From Chloropicon primus (Eukaryota; Chlorophyta; Chloropicophyceae; Chloropicales; Chloropicaceae): a DNA stretch of 64,000 nt. Below are positions 54,727 through 64,000 of the stretch, piece by piece (positions within the stretch are counted from its first letter, which is position 1; the number at the start of each line of letters is the position of its first letter). The notes below the pieces were generated by a model. It was not told where the DNA came from. It saw only the letters and a list, made by a program, of their open reading frames with translations, and did not search any database. Made by a program: the position numbers and the translations under genes. The stretch is from the NCBI GenBank assembly GCA_023205875.1, contig CP060755.1:186001-250000 (forward strand), read 5' to 3'.

Positions 54727-56352
54727 ATGTGGGCATCGATGTCAGCGAGGAAGCAGACGGGTGGCTTGGGGGCGGCGGGCCGCTTGGGCCTGGCTCGATC
54801 TCCGAGATCTGTGGTGGTGGTGAGACGGCCTCGAGGGGGCCGGTCGAGCCAGTGGAAGGCGGAAGGCCGGAGCGCTGGGCGCCTGCGGATCTCTTGCTTG
54901 GGGAACCCTAAGGAGCCCGAGGTCGAGGAGAAGGTCGGTGGGGAGGCCAAGGCTTCGGTCGACGGCAGCTACGACGAGAACGGTGCTCGAATTATCAGAA
55001 AAGTGGAGATCCCGCTCGAGACGGGAGGCGGGGCCGCGAAGGCGGTCAAGCTGGGGACGACGCCGATCGACAAGATGGAGATGTCGAAGGGCTACAACAA
55101 GCTCGTGTGGACCCTGATCACCCTGCTTGCGGTGGCGTTCGTGCTCTGCAACTTGGACAAGGTGAACATGTCGGTGGCGGTCATCCCTCTGGCGGAGCAG
55201 TTCGGCTGGAGCGCCACGGACAAGGGCCTGGTCTCCTCGTCGTTCTTCTGGGGGTACGCTCTCACGCAAATTCCGGCGGGATTCGTGGCGTCGAAGCTCG
55301 GGGGGGGGCCTGTGCTCGTTTTGGCCGTCTTGACGTGGTCCTTGGGCACCGCGGTGGCCCCCCTGGTAGCGGGCTTGGGGATCGTGCCGCTCGCTCTGAG
55401 TAGGCTGATAGTCGGGCTCGGGGAGGGGTTCGCTCCATCGGCGGTGACGGACCTCCTTGCGACCTACGTCCCAAAGAAGCTGCGGGCCAGAGCGGTGACC
55501 ACAGTCTTCGGAGGCATGGAGCTGGGGAACGCCCTTGGGCTGCTCATCTGCGGGCCCCTGATCGAGAGCTCGGGCTGGGCGAGCGTATTCTATATCTTCG
55601 CGGCTCTGGGTTTCGTGTGGTGCGCGGTCTGGCCCTTCTTCAGCCCCGCCAAGCTCGCCGCGTCGATCGACGATGAGATGATCGAGGAGGTGATGAAGAA
55701 GAAGAAGTCCAAGAAGAGCTCCAAGATCCCGTACGGCTCCTTCATGAAGTCTTCGGCAGTCTGGGCCGTGGTGACCGCGCATTTCTGCCACAACTGGGGG
55801 TACTACACTCTCCTGGCGTGGCTCCCATCCTACTTTGAGTCGGTCTTGCAGCTCAACCTCACCGGGGCGGCGAGGATGAGCCTGGTGCCTTACGTGGCCA
55901 TGGCCTTGATGATTCCAGTGGTCGGGGCCGCCGCGGACGGGCTCCAAGAAAAGTACAGCACGACCAACACGAGGAAGATCGCTCAGGGGATCGCTTTTGT
56001 GGGCCCAGCCGTCTGCATGATCGCCTGTGCATTCTTGAGCCCCGTGGCCATCGCTTACAAGCCCTTGCTCCTGACCGTGCTCTCCGTGGCCTTTGCTTTG
56101 TCGACGTTCAGCAGGGGTGGGCTGTACTGCAATCACCAGGACTTGTCACCAAAGTACGCCGCGGCCTTGCTCGGAATATCAAACACTGCTGGGGCGATTC
56201 CTGGGATCATCGGAGTCTGGATGACCGGGAAATTGTTTGACATCACCGGGGGGGACTGGGGCATGTCCCTCTTCGTCCCAATTGTAGCTGCGCAGCTTCT
56301 GGGCTTCATTGTTTTCACGGTGTTCGGGAGCGGAAAACAGATATGGGAATGA
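54727..56352 (+). CDS. PHT4/ANTR-type major facilitator transporter, plastid
   Basis: Single exon, 541 aa from ATG 54727. The first 60 residues are Arg/Ser-rich and look like a transit peptide. The body is an MFS protein with 12 predicted membrane segments, close to the plant PHT4 (ANTR) phosphate or anion carriers: LCNLDKVNMSVAVIPLAEQF opens helix 1, then SSFFWGYALTQIPAGFVASK, RLIVGLGEGFAPSA, AHFCHNWGYYTLLAWLPSYF and GLYCNHQDLSPKYAAALLGI. These move phosphate, or ascorbate for one member, across plastid membranes. The substrate cannot be told here. A lysine-rich loop (KKKKSKKSSK) divides the halves. Upstream GTGTGT repeats may belong to its leader. Confidence 0.92.
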   Translation: MWASMSARKQTGGLGAAGRLGLARSPRSVVVVRRPRGGRSSQWKAEGRSAGRLRISCLGNPKEPEVEEKVGGEAKASVDGSYDENGARIIRKVEIPLETGGGAAKAVKLGTTPIDKMEMSKGYNKLVWTLITLLAVAFVLCNLDKVNMSVAVIPLAEQFGWSATDKGLVSSSFFWGYALTQIPAGFVASKLGGGPVLVLAVLTWSLGTAVAPLVAGLGIVPLALSRLIVGLGEGFAPSAVTDLLATYVPKKLRARAVTTVFGGMELGNALGLLICGPLIESSGWASVFYIFAALGFVWCAVWPFFSPAKLAASIDDEMIEEVMKKKKSKKSSKIPYGSFMKSSAVWAVVTAHFCHNWGYYTLLAWLPSYFESVLQLNLTGAARMSLVPYVAMALMIPVVGAAADGLQEKYSTTNTRKIAQGIAFVGPAVCMIACAFLSPVAIAYKPLLLTVLSVAFALSTFSRGGLYCNHQDLSPKYAAALLGISNTAGAIPGIIGVWMTGKLFDITGGDWGMSLFVPIVAAQLLGFIVFTVFGSGKQIWE

Positions 56353-56409
56353 GTACGCGTTTTTACTAATTTACGGTCGTTTGTTTCTAATTGTACACTA
56401 TTCGAAGAG

Positions 56410-57348
56410 TTACAGATCGATCTCTTGCCCCTTCTCCTGTGGCTTCTCCCCCCCGTTGAGCAGCACGGTGAGGTCCACGTAATAGGTCGAGAAGCCGACC
56501 ATGAGCCACAGTACAGTCAAGTATTGCGCCAGCGCCCCTGCCATCGTGTACAAGTACACTTGGTACGAAGAGAATCGTAGCGAAAAGTAGACGGCGAGGC
56601 CGGCGAAGAAGAAGAAGCCTGCGCAGCGAAGCGCCAGCTCCTTGATGCGTCTGCTCGTCTCGAACAAGTCGCTACGCACGATTTTGTGGGCGATCAAGTT
56701 GTGCTGTATGGAGTACGTGCAACACACGTGGACGCAAGCGAGCCCGAAGAACAAGAAGGCGGACAAGCCGTGGATCATGATGCTGTGCTTCATGCTCACG
56801 CACGCCGTGGGCAGCATCCAGAAGCTGCTCATCTGGCCCACTCGAATCGTGGTCTGGCACAGGCTCGTTAACTTCTGGTCCTCGGGCGCCCTGCAGAGCC
56901 CACAAAAGTCTAACCGGGCGAGAATTCGCGCGAGCAGCGAAAGCAGGGGCGGTGTCGTGGCCAGGACTTCGTTGGCGCCCTTCCCCTCAAGCGCGCAGTG
57001 GCGGTCAATGCAGTCCAACTGGGCTCTGCCTATCAGATAGAATGCTCTGAACCCGCCCATGGCTGCGAGCGAGAGGCCAACCGCGAAGATGGACTGCTCG
57101 GGCATCAGAATTCCCGTGTAACTTATCGTCGGCAGCCGGTCCAAGCATATCTTGTCCCTGTTCACCTTGAAGCTCCTGTAAAGAGTGGACTCCTTGATCA
57201 GCTCGCAGACCTCCCTCACGTTGTGGCCGACGGCGAAGAATGTTGTCAGCGTGGCCACGATAGTGCATACGCACAGCAGGTGCACCAAGCCAAGAGCGAC
57301 CCGCGGGTCGTTCCAAACGGAAGACAGTTTCCACCGAATGATGGCCAT
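56410..57348 (-). CDS. Polytopic membrane protein, Frag1/DRAM/Sfk1-like
   Basis: Single exon, 312 aa from ATG 57348. About six hydrophobic segments: GLVHLLCVCTIVATLTTFFA, the LPTISYTGILMPEQSIFAVG region, HGLSAFLFFGLACVHVCC, AGFFFFAGLAVYFSL and YTMAGALAQYLTVLWLMVGF. The P-x-IS-x-T start of the second segment with a nearby E-x-x-IF is what relates it to Frag1/DRAM/Sfk1 proteins (PGAP2-like), which sit in Golgi or plasma membranes and act in lipid-anchor remodelling or autophagy. That match is weak. It converges with PHT4, 57 bp away, and is divergent from the next gene. Confidence 0.6.
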   Translation of the reverse strand: MAIIRWKLSSVWNDPRVALGLVHLLCVCTIVATLTTFFAVGHNVREVCELIKESTLYRSFKVNRDKICLDRLPTISYTGILMPEQSIFAVGLSLAAMGGFRAFYLIGRAQLDCIDRHCALEGKGANEVLATTPPLLSLLARILARLDFCGLCRAPEDQKLTSLCQTTIRVGQMSSFWMLPTACVSMKHSIMIHGLSAFLFFGLACVHVCCTYSIQHNLIAHKIVRSDLFETSRRIKELALRCAGFFFFAGLAVYFSLRFSSYQVYLYTMAGALAQYLTVLWLMVGFSTYYVDLTVLLNGGEKPQEKGQEIDL

Positions 57349-57638
57349 ATCGTGTCTTCCCTTGCGTCACCTTTTCCCCTCTCCAACCAACATGTCTCTC
57401 CCCCTCCTCGCTGTTGCAGGGCAGAACCCAAGAAGCCAACGCCACAGGTCCCTTGCCTTTCTACCCCAGCGTCTCGGCGTCTTCCCGAGGGAATGAAGCG
57501 TTCCGCCGGGGCTCGAGCGTGGCGTGTCCTCTCCCCTGGCCCAAGACCCTGACCTTGGCACAACCCAAACCTCGTCGCCTTTGGCAGTCCAGGTCCGATC
57601 TGGGGCCAGGAATCACAGTCTGCCTTCCTCTAAGGATA

Positions 57639-59309
57639 ATGATGGCGATGGCGGTGGCGGAGCGGGGAGCCAAGGCGCCGGGGAGGGGTTGCGCGCGAGT
57701 GAGGAGGGCAAGGTTGCCGCGAGGATGGGGTGGAAGGGTTTGGGGTCTCGGGCAGGAGGCGAGGAGGAGGGGGGGGAGAGGAGGAAGCGAGGGGATCCGG
57801 AGGGGATCCTTGGGTGGGGAGACTCCAAACAACTGTTACTTGGTCGCGGTGGCGAGGCCGCCCGTCGGGATCAAGGGGCTGGGATCTCGACGCGACGCGG
57901 CGGGGCCGCGGAGGCGTTGCCACGCGCGCTCGACCCCCTTCGTCTGCCTGGCCTCCAAGTTTCCAAACTCTTTCGAGGACAAGTCGGAGAGCAGGAAAGT
58001 TTCCAAGGATGTTAGGAAGAGGGTGGAGACCGCGGTGGAGAGGCTCAAGTACGAGGTGACCATCGGCGATGTCGCGTCCAGCAGCGGCGTGAGCCTCCTC
58101 GAGGCCGAGAGGGCCCTGCAGGCCCTGGCGGTGGATTCGCAGGGGACGCTGAAAGTGACGCGGGACGGGGAAATACTGTATTCTTACCCGAAGAACTTCA
58201 GGTCGGTCGTGAGAAGCAAGTCCGTGGCCATCCGCCTGGAGCCAGGGATCGCAAAGACAAAGGCGGTCGCCGCGTACTTGGTGAGGGTCGGGTTCGGCAC
58301 GGCTCTCATCGCCTCCATTGCGATCGTCTTCGCTGCGATTATCGTGATCTCCACGAGCTCGAGCAACGACAGAGACAACCGAAGGAGCAGCAGCAGCTCC
58401 TCCCTGCCGATGATGTTCAGGATAAGCCCCTTCGACCTGTATTACCCTTATTGGGACCCTTATTATTACAGGAGAAGGCGCGAGAGGCTGGCTTACGGGG
58501 AGGAGATGAACACGCTGGAGGCCATCTTCAGCTTTGTCTTCGGTGACGGGGACCCGAACGAGGGCCTCGAGAGCGCCAAGTGGGAAGCGATAGGCCAGGT
58601 CATAAGGCGATCCAAGGGGGTCGTGACAGCGGAGCAGCTCGCGCCCTTCGTGATCGGCGAAGCGAGGGAGGAGGATCCGAACAACCCGTTGGACAGGGAG
58701 AGCTTTGTCCTTCCAGTTCTGCAAAAGTTCGACGGAAGGGCTGAGGTGGACGAGAGCGGGAATATCGTGTACTGCTTTCCAGAGCTGCAGAAGACTGCTG
58801 GGTCGCAAGTACCGAGCGACGTGGCGTCCAAGTACGGCTACTTGCGGGAGGAGGGGTGGCAGTTCACGAAAGCTGCTTCGGGTCAGGTTGCGGCAGCCGT
58901 TGGTCTGGGGCTCGTCAACGTTTTCGGCATCGCCAGCTTGACCAACATCCTGGCAAACTCGGCGATTACCACGTCTCAGATCGCTCAAACGTACGGCGGC
59001 GTTGTTGCCCTTGCCATCAATCTCCTACCGTTCCTCAAGGTCTACGCCGCGGGCTTTTTCGCCATCCCCTTGCTGAGGTGGCTGTTCAACAGGAACACGA
59101 ACAAGGACATCGAGACGAGGAACGCGAGGCGGCTGATTGCTTACCAGAAGCTCAAGCAGATGGAGCCTGGACTGAGGAACAAGCTGAGATCCGCGAGGAG
59201 ATACGCGGACACGCAGGTCATCAGCGACAGAGGGGCGGTGTACACCAGTGATACGGACTTGGAGCAGGCGGCGATGGACGATTTTGATGCCAAGCTCGGG
59301 GAAAAGTAA
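57639..59309 (+). CDS. Plastid membrane protein, At5g03900-like
   Basis: Single exon, 556 aa from ATG 57639. The N-terminal 115 residues are Arg/Gly-rich, like a transit peptide. KRVETAVERLKYEVTIGDVA is an N-terminal helical region. One hydrophobic segment (GFGTALIASIAIVFAAIIVI) and a later pair (VAAAVGLGLVNVFGIASLTN, GVVALAINLLPFLKVYAAGF) anchor it in a membrane. TLEAIFSFVFGDGDPNEGLE, GVVTAEQLAPFVIGEA and VLPVLQKFDGRAEVDESGNI match, as I recall them, plant At5g03900 and its cyanobacterial relatives, annotated as iron-sulphur-related chloroplast envelope proteins. That function is not proven. A YYPYWDPYYYRRRRERL run gives an aromatic-basic loop. Confidence 0.75.
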   Translation: MMAMAVAERGAKAPGRGCARVRRARLPRGWGGRVWGLGQEARRRGGRGGSEGIRRGSLGGETPNNCYLVAVARPPVGIKGLGSRRDAAGPRRRCHARSTPFVCLASKFPNSFEDKSESRKVSKDVRKRVETAVERLKYEVTIGDVASSSGVSLLEAERALQALAVDSQGTLKVTRDGEILYSYPKNFRSVVRSKSVAIRLEPGIAKTKAVAAYLVRVGFGTALIASIAIVFAAIIVISTSSSNDRDNRRSSSSSSLPMMFRISPFDLYYPYWDPYYYRRRRERLAYGEEMNTLEAIFSFVFGDGDPNEGLESAKWEAIGQVIRRSKGVVTAEQLAPFVIGEAREEDPNNPLDRESFVLPVLQKFDGRAEVDESGNIVYCFPELQKTAGSQVPSDVASKYGYLREEGWQFTKAASGQVAAAVGLGLVNVFGIASLTNILANSAITTSQIAQTYGGVVALAINLLPFLKVYAAGFFAIPLLRWLFNRNTNKDIETRNARRLIAYQKLKQMEPGLRNKLRSARRYADTQVISDRGAVYTSDTDLEQAAMDDFDAKLGEK

Positions 59310-59371
59310 ATGCTTGCTTTCACAGGACAGGGTCCCTCTCTTAGACCAGCGAATTCTTCTTCCGTTCTGAA

Positions 59372-60451
59372 CTAGATCAGATCTTTCACCTCAAAGTCCG
59401 CCCTTGCCCTCCACGATTGGTTGGGTTCGAGCTTGACCCTTTCAGAAGTCTTGGCGTTTTCAACGCAAACGAATTCCTTGTAGCAGGCCTCCATCGAAGT
59501 CCACGGGTTCCACACCACGCAGTCCGACCAATTCTCGTTTTGGATCTGCACTCCGGCGCCTGTTCCCACGTTCAACACGACCTCGCTCGGGGCTTCCGTA
59601 TAGATTCTGTCTGTCTCTCCCGAGAAGGCCACCTCCTCGTTGGCCTCCGTCTCCTGCTTCGGGTTGTTCGGATCGGGCACCTTGTTCAGGTACGTCAACC
59701 CGCCCAAACCAGAGATACTGGCGTTCTCGACACCGGCCACTTCAAAGTAGGAGTGAAGGGCTGCGGTGAACTCGAACGCGGAATCGCCCGTGTTGATCAC
59801 CCTGAAGTCCGTCTGGAGAGTCTCCCTGTGCAGCGTGATGGAGTAGCTCACCCTAAAGGCGTGGGGGAAACCGCACTCCCTGGTGCCCTCGCTGTCCTCC
59901 AGCACGAGCTCCACGTTCGGGTCCCTGTCGTCCGGGTTGTAGTCGGCGGACGTGGATGCTACGCTCCAAACGGAGTCGCGCGCGAACCCGTGCTGCTTCA
60001 TCTCTCCCGGGCCGAACTGGGGGAAGCAAATGGGGATGCCTCCGGAGATGGCCTTAGTCCTATCGAACTTGGCATCCGGGCGGACGTACAGCACTTCATC
60101 GCCGCTCGCCTGCTTCCACGAAGTCACGCAGGCGCCGTAGAGATACACTTCCGCACTGCTCCCGCACGCGTGGTTCAGGACGACCTTTGTCAGCCCGCCG
60201 CGGCCCTCCTCGAACGCCACGCTCTTCCCTTCCTCGTTGGTCAGGCCGTAAGTCTTCTGCAGTTCCTCGGCAGAGGGGGGAACGGCACGAAGGCCCTCCC
60301 TCGACAACAATACGCGACGATCTCGGGCGCGTCCCTTGGCGCACTCCGGTCTCCTCCAGGTTGCACTCGAGGCACCCCTCAAACCCCTCCCTCGCCTTCC
60401 TCGGCTCCCCTCAAAGGGGCACCACCGCGATTGACTCGCCGCACAACGCAT
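59372..60451 (-). CDS. Glucose-6-phosphate 1-epimerase (aldose 1-epimerase family)
   Basis: Single exon, 359 aa from ATG 60451. It interconverts the anomers of hexose-6-phosphates. Family motifs are in order: AEVYLYGACVTSWK, EVLYVRPDAKFDRTKAISGG, IPICFPQFGPGEMKQHGFAR with the His-Gly-Phe-Ala-Arg active-site turn, then FEFTAALHSYFEV with the second His and AGVQIQNENWSDCVVWNPW. KLEPNQSWRARADFEV ends the fold. The first 55 residues are basic, consistent with a transit peptide. It converges with the At5g03900-like gene 62 bp away. Confidence 0.93.
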   Translation of the reverse strand: MRCAASQSRWCPFEGSRGRRGRGLRGASSATWRRPECAKGRARDRRVLLSREGLRAVPPSAEELQKTYGLTNEEGKSVAFEEGRGGLTKVVLNHACGSSAEVYLYGACVTSWKQASGDEVLYVRPDAKFDRTKAISGGIPICFPQFGPGEMKQHGFARDSVWSVASTSADYNPDDRDPNVELVLEDSEGTRECGFPHAFRVSYSITLHRETLQTDFRVINTGDSAFEFTAALHSYFEVAGVENASISGLGGLTYLNKVPDPNNPKQETEANEEVAFSGETDRIYTEAPSEVVLNVGTGAGVQIQNENWSDCVVWNPWTSMEACYKEFVCVENAKTSERVKLEPNQSWRARADFEVKDLI

Positions 60452-60857
60452 AACTCTTCGCCGCTCCTGAATCTCAATCTGCTTCTGCGGAGGCCCAAGG
60501 AGACAGAGAGACGGAGACGGAGACGACCTTCCTGTTCCTGAGGGGGTGGGTCCCCTGAACCTTTGCCTCGATCGGGATGGGAGGGGCCCGGAGCAGGCGG
60601 GGAGAGACTTGATGTGTGTGCTTTAAGATCAAGATATCAAAAGTGCTTTAGCTATATATATATAATCGATTGTTCCGTATGCGCCTCCTCGGTCCACGCC
60701 AGTGCGCTTTCCTCCTTTCCTGAGATCCAGCCTCCTCAGTCCTATACGTGGACACACATCCAAGTCATCTTCTTTCCGGCCCGCTCTTGACAAAAATACT
60801 TATACACAAACAACCTCAGAATGAAGGGACAGCGCAGTGGAAGGGTGCGTTCCAGGC
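60452..60857. other. Intergenic region upstream of the epimerase
   Basis: 406 bp. A TATATATATATA run lies at 60653-60663. Since it lies between an epimerase start and the stop of the next minus gene, it should include the epimerase promoter. No gene supported. Confidence 0.45.
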
Positions 60858-61265
60858 TCAAGACAACCTGTAGGTTTGGCTTCCATAGTCCGTCCCAGAG
60901 TAAGTCATATGCGATCCCATGTACTTCATGTTGATCTTGTTCTTCCTCTTGGAAGTCGCGAACAAGTTCTTGGAACGGTTCTCGGCGTCTGCGCACCTCT
61001 CCGCTTTCCTCTTCATGAACTCGGCGAACTTGATGGCACCAGCAACGCCTTCAAAGTCGATGTTATGCTTGGAGGCCACAGCGGTTCGGAGGGTGCTGAA
61101 TTTTTCGGTGGGGAGCGTCCCCGTCTTCGAAGGAGACCCGCCTCCTCGCCAAGGCTCGCCTTTGAAGACCTTGCTCCTCCTCAACCCAGACCAACCATTT
61201 CTTGCAGTCGTGTCCGGTCCTCCCAAATCCCCAGGCCCCAGATACATCGTTGTGTAAATGCCCAT
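60858..61265 (-). CDS. Small basic protein of unknown function
   Basis: Single exon, 135 aa from ATG 61265. It starts MGIYTTMYLGPGDLGG, then a Gly/Ser/Arg-rich middle, a helical KFSTLRTAVASKHNIDF and GAIKFAEFMKRKAERCADA region, and an Arg/Lys/Tyr-rich end (SGTDYGSQTYRLS). No family was recognised and no membrane segment is present. Codon use is like neighbouring genes, so it is probably real. Confidence 0.55.
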   Translation of the reverse strand: MGIYTTMYLGPGDLGGPDTTARNGWSGLRRSKVFKGEPWRGGGSPSKTGTLPTEKFSTLRTAVASKHNIDFEGVAGAIKFAEFMKRKAERCADAENRSKNLFATSKRKNKINMKYMGSHMTYSGTDYGSQTYRLS

Positions 61266-61908
61266 AGCCTCTTTATCGTAAGCGCAAATACCTGGGCCGC
61301 AGCCTTTCTCCCAAAGGAAGAGCGTTACCTTTCACTCGGCAATGCGAAAGGGAGAGACCCAAACCCAAACGAATGGACAGCCACTGTATAATCTAAACTG
61401 TCGAACCGTCGGTCGGATTCTTCCTCGTCGTCCTCACAGACACCTCGACAGACCTTTGGGGGCCAAGCTCCCGGCAAGCCCGAATCCGGCAAAAGGTCAA
61501 GGTCAAGGTCAAGGCAGAGCCCTCTCTCTCGCCAAGGTCCTCTTCACACAGGGTTCCGTTCCCGTCCTTCGGCTTCCACACCCTTGGTGCGTGCCCTAGT
61601 CCTAGCCCCTCTTCCGACTCCTCGTTGGCTCCTGCTCCTGCTTCGTTCCGTAATGGAGTGTAGTAATCCCCGTTGTATTCTTCCAAGTCGAAGGAAAGAT
61701 GGTTTCCGCGGGAACCATTGACGTCGTGGAATACAATATTGTATAATAGTAAAGCCATGGTGGAATACAAGCGCACCCTCATTGACTGGGATTCCCCCGT
61801 GGGGGGGAGGAAGGAGGGGGGGGGGAGCTCTAAAGCAAAGCAGAGGGTATATATGTATGTATGTTCGGATATCAGGAGTGATGATGCGTTACAATCGACG
61901 TTTTTGGA
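61266..61908. other. Intergenic region of 643 bp
   Basis: A minus-strand ORF (61758-61393, starting MALLLYNIVFHDVNGSRG) is open for about 120 codons but shows no family signature. A G-rich tract lies at 61800-61825. A GGTCAAGGTCAAG repeat is at 61494-61512. It contains the promoter of the small gene on minus. Confidence 0.4.
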
Positions 61909-63216
61909 TTAAATAATTTTCCGGACGTACATCAGGGGGTTATCCGCACTGCCTTGGGGGTGGTAGCTGTGGAGGTGGTCCTCCAGGACGTCGTCCACCT
62001 GCTTGCCGGGGGATATCGTGAGTCCCTCCAGCCAAGCTCGGAGTTCCGCGGCCTTCCACCGGGGCCTGACGCGAAAGAGAAGGTCGAACCTGCCCTTCGG
62101 ATCCCGGGGGAGCTTGTCGAAGAAGACGACGGCGCCGCTGTCGTCCTGCAAAGCGAGTCCCTCGAGCATTTCGGCGGACACCTCCATGCCCACTGGAACC
62201 GTGTTGCTCCACTCCTCCATAAACGGTTCGAGCTTGCTGTAAGCCTTCTTCCTCAGCAGCTTCCTCGCGTAGTGGACGCAGAGCTTCTTCTCGACGATTG
62301 ATCCGACGGTCCCCTCCGTCACGCTTCCCAAAAACATCGGGGCGGTTCCCAAGACCCTTATCACATGCAGCGTCGTCTCCCTCCTGAACTCCTCCTCCTC
62401 CATGCACGCGAGGACGCGCTCCAGAGGCAGCTCTCCCCAGCCCCAGCCGTTCTCAGAGACCTTGCTGACCAGAACATCGATCAGGGCCGAGGCCGAGGCC
62501 TCGGTAACGCGGACCCACCTGTCCCCGACCTGCATCGCGTCGCCCCGGCGCTGCAGCTCCTCCAGGATCTCGCTCTCGCTCCCTTGGACCATGTCCACCA
62601 GCTCTTCGAGGGTGTGACCAACGATGGGATCCTCGCCGCCGGCCTGGCCCGATCCACCCAAGTCGCCGTCGTCCCCCGCCCCCAGGAGCTCGTCGAGCAT
62701 CTTGAAGTCGGGGGCGATCTCCTCAATCTCCCAGTTCTCGCTCACTATGGTGCACACCTTCAGGCCCCCCGGCGGAGAGCTCCTGGCGCTCGCGCTCGCC
62801 ATCTGCGTCATGGGGCCCGGGGTCCCCCCGGGAGACCCCACCGCGTCCCCTTCCGCGCGCCCCTCCGCGGGCTTGAAGCACTTGGAGTCGCCGTCCTCGA
62901 CGAGGAAGACCGAGTTGGAAGTCTCCACCACCCTCACCGCGAAGGTCTTGTCCACCGTGCACAACACGACCTTCTCGTCGGGCTCGCTCGCCTTTATCAC
63001 GGCACCGCCCTCCTGGAGGCAGCGAAGCATCTCGTCCGAACCGATCTCGAGCAGTTTGATCCCCTTCGTCTCCTGCTCCTCGAAGGAGAGCGTGAGCGAC
63101 TCGTCCTTGGGCCGCACGCCGGCCGCCTCCTCTCCCTCTTGCGGAGCGCCCTCCGCTTTCCTCTTCATCGGAAGGACTGAACCCGGCCCCGCCGTGCCCT
63201 CGTCGTCGCCGGCCAT
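61909..63216 (-). CDS. DSCC1: DCC1/DSCC1, cohesion-establishment subunit of the CTF18 clamp loader
   Basis: Single exon, 435 aa from ATG 63216. With CTF8 it binds CTF18-RFC, which loads PCNA and helps establish sister-chromatid cohesion. KLLEIGSDEMLRCLQEGGAV and VVLCTVDKTFAVRVVETSNS with VFLVEDGD form the DCC1 N-terminal signature. C-terminal winged helices are also as expected: EEWSNTVPVGMEVSAEMLEG, LALQDDSGAVVFFDKLPRDP and RFDLLFRVRPRWKAAELRAW. The middle is acidic and Ala/Gly-rich with insertions relative to human DSCC1. Confidence 0.88.
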   Translation of the reverse strand: MAGDDEGTAGPGSVLPMKRKAEGAPQEGEEAAGVRPKDESLTLSFEEQETKGIKLLEIGSDEMLRCLQEGGAVIKASEPDEKVVLCTVDKTFAVRVVETSNSVFLVEDGDSKCFKPAEGRAEGDAVGSPGGTPGPMTQMASASARSSPPGGLKVCTIVSENWEIEEIAPDFKMLDELLGAGDDGDLGGSGQAGGEDPIVGHTLEELVDMVQGSESEILEELQRRGDAMQVGDRWVRVTEASASALIDVLVSKVSENGWGWGELPLERVLACMEEEEFRRETTLHVIRVLGTAPMFLGSVTEGTVGSIVEKKLCVHYARKLLRKKAYSKLEPFMEEWSNTVPVGMEVSAEMLEGLALQDDSGAVVFFDKLPRDPKGRFDLLFRVRPRWKAAELRAWLEGLTISPGKQVDDVLEDHLHSYHPQGSADNPLMYVRKII

Positions 63217-63395
63217 CTCCCTCTCTCCCTCCTTCCTTCCTCGAACGTGAACGAGAACGCGCGGGAAATGAATGAAAGGTCGGCCAGGAGAAGGAAAAAA
63301 GAAAACGGCAGAAGGGCCGATTGGATATATCACAAGTCTAATTTGTCACAATGGTTTTTGGCACAATGATGGTGGTGGTGTAGAACTCGAGCGCC

Positions 63396-64000
63396 TCACC
63401 AGTTCCTTGGCGAAGTCTGAGCGAGCTCCACGACGGGGGTGCACGTTGCGTCGGCGCAACAAGCGTCATCCATGCGAGGCGCCGAGGGGCTGCCGTTGGA
63501 GAAAGCTCGTTGGAACACGGGGTCGCTGTGCACGGGGATGCCAATCACCTGGGAGGCGACGACGTGCCGCTTCCTTCGGTCGAGTTTCCTCTTCCTGGCG
63601 ATGAATCCAGCGGTCCCGGCGAGGACGAGAACTGCGGCCCCGCAGACGGCGTAAAAAATGTTTGAGCCGAGCAGAATCTTCAACCCAAGGACGTTGACGC
63701 TCTCGGAGGCGGAGGAGGACTGCACACTGAATCCTACCTCGATGGTGTTGCTCGGATTTCCCGCTTGATCCATGGAGCTGACGAGGAACTTGTAGTCCCC
63801 AGCAACGAGGTCTTCGATCTTGAAGGGCGACTGGCACCCCACTTGCTTCAAGACGGCTCCGGCCAACACGCCCCCCCCCCCCCTCGCCAACTTTTGCAGT
63901 ACGCACGTGTACAGCGTCGAAGAGTTCTTGTCAAAGGGAGTCCCGAGCCCCAAGTTCGCGAAAACGATGGAGACGGAACCCCCGTTCTCCTCGTCGACCA
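63396..64000 (-). CDS. C-terminal end of a type I membrane protein (5' end outside window)
   Basis: Open on the minus strand from the right edge (>64000) to the stop at 63396, 201 codons. The visible extracellular part has beta-rich sequence (GGSVSIVFANLGLGTPF, then GDYKFLVSSMDQAGNPSNTI), like an Ig-like or cadherin-like module. One hydrophobic segment (IFYAVCGAAVLVLAGTAGFI) follows, then ARKRKLDRRKR and a cytosolic tail of about 50 residues. The family is not recognised. A 9-C run lies at 63870-63880; the frame is intact across it. Confidence 0.65.
   Translation of the reverse strand, partial: VDEENGGSVSIVFANLGLGTPFDKNSSTLYTCVLQKLARGGGGVLAGAVLKQVGCQSPFKIEDLVAGDYKFLVSSMDQAGNPSNTIEVGFSVQSSSASESVNVLGLKILLGSNIFYAVCGAAVLVLAGTAGFIARKRKLDRRKRHVVASQVIGIPVHSDPVFQRAFSNGSPSAPRMDDACCADATCTPVVELAQTSPRNW

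Overview
The window looks like nuclear DNA of a compact, GC-rich green alga, most probably a small prasinophyte-type chlorophyte (for example a Chloropicophyceae-like lineage). The evidence is gene content plus gene style. Plant-type genes are present: an inositol polyphosphate 1-kinase (ITPK), a plastid IMPL1-type phosphatase, a RETICULATA-like plastid membrane protein, a PHT4/ANTR-type plastid transporter, a MEKHLA-domain protein, a LSMT-like SET protein and an At5g03900-like protein. About half the genes have no intron. The rest carry one to three short GT-AG introns, mostly 65-160 bp, and genes sit close together in divergent and convergent pairs. The species call is an inference.

1-13.2 kb: ITPK (cut by the left edge), a free-standing MLLE (PABC) protein, a MORC-type ATPase with a CW zinc finger, a CCA-adding enzyme, a membrane guanylyl-cyclase-like protein, a tandem HARE-HTH protein, and an AIM25-type scramblase relative. 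13.3-22.2 kb: a stress-responsive A/B-barrel protein, a TOG-array protein, a long coiled-coil protein and a BSD-domain protein. 22.6-33.7 kb: a sialidase-like BNR protein, a secreted tandem glycosyltransferase, IMPL1, a RETICULATA-like protein, a SET methyltransferase, eEF1B-beta and an AIDA homologue.

33.85-38.84 kb is the unusual part. A perfect 25-bp direct repeat brackets about 4.9 kb. That block holds a complete-looking Fanzor/TnpB-type RNA-guided nuclease gene followed by recently copied host DNA. The copied DNA is a 145-bp piece from the 5' end of the A/B-barrel gene, joined through 12 bp of microhomology to a near-identical 2.2-kb copy of the coiled-coil gene and the 3' end of the BSD gene. 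The joins create a new ATG and a chimeric 405-codon ORF. The block lies between the divergently transcribed AIDA gene and an uncharacterised gene, so it reads as an insertion into their shared upstream region.

38.9-64 kb returns to ordinary gene-dense sequence: a SpoU/TrmH methyltransferase, a MEKHLA-WHEP fusion, a thioredoxin-like protein, an acidic unknown protein, hexokinase, a translin-family protein, a decayed gene, a secreted LRR-Fn2 protein, a family-4-like uracil-DNA glycosylase lacking the expected Fe-S cysteines, a secreted lactone-oxidase-like flavoprotein, PHT4, a Frag1/DRAM-like membrane protein, the At5g03900-like protein, a glucose-6-phosphate 1-epimerase, a small unknown, the cohesion factor DCC1 and the end of a type I membrane protein. 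Two degenerate copies of the HARE-HTH module lie at 11.5 kb and 54.1 kb, so this module has been scattered locally. All splice sites were inferred by eye from GT-AG signals, frame and family similarity.
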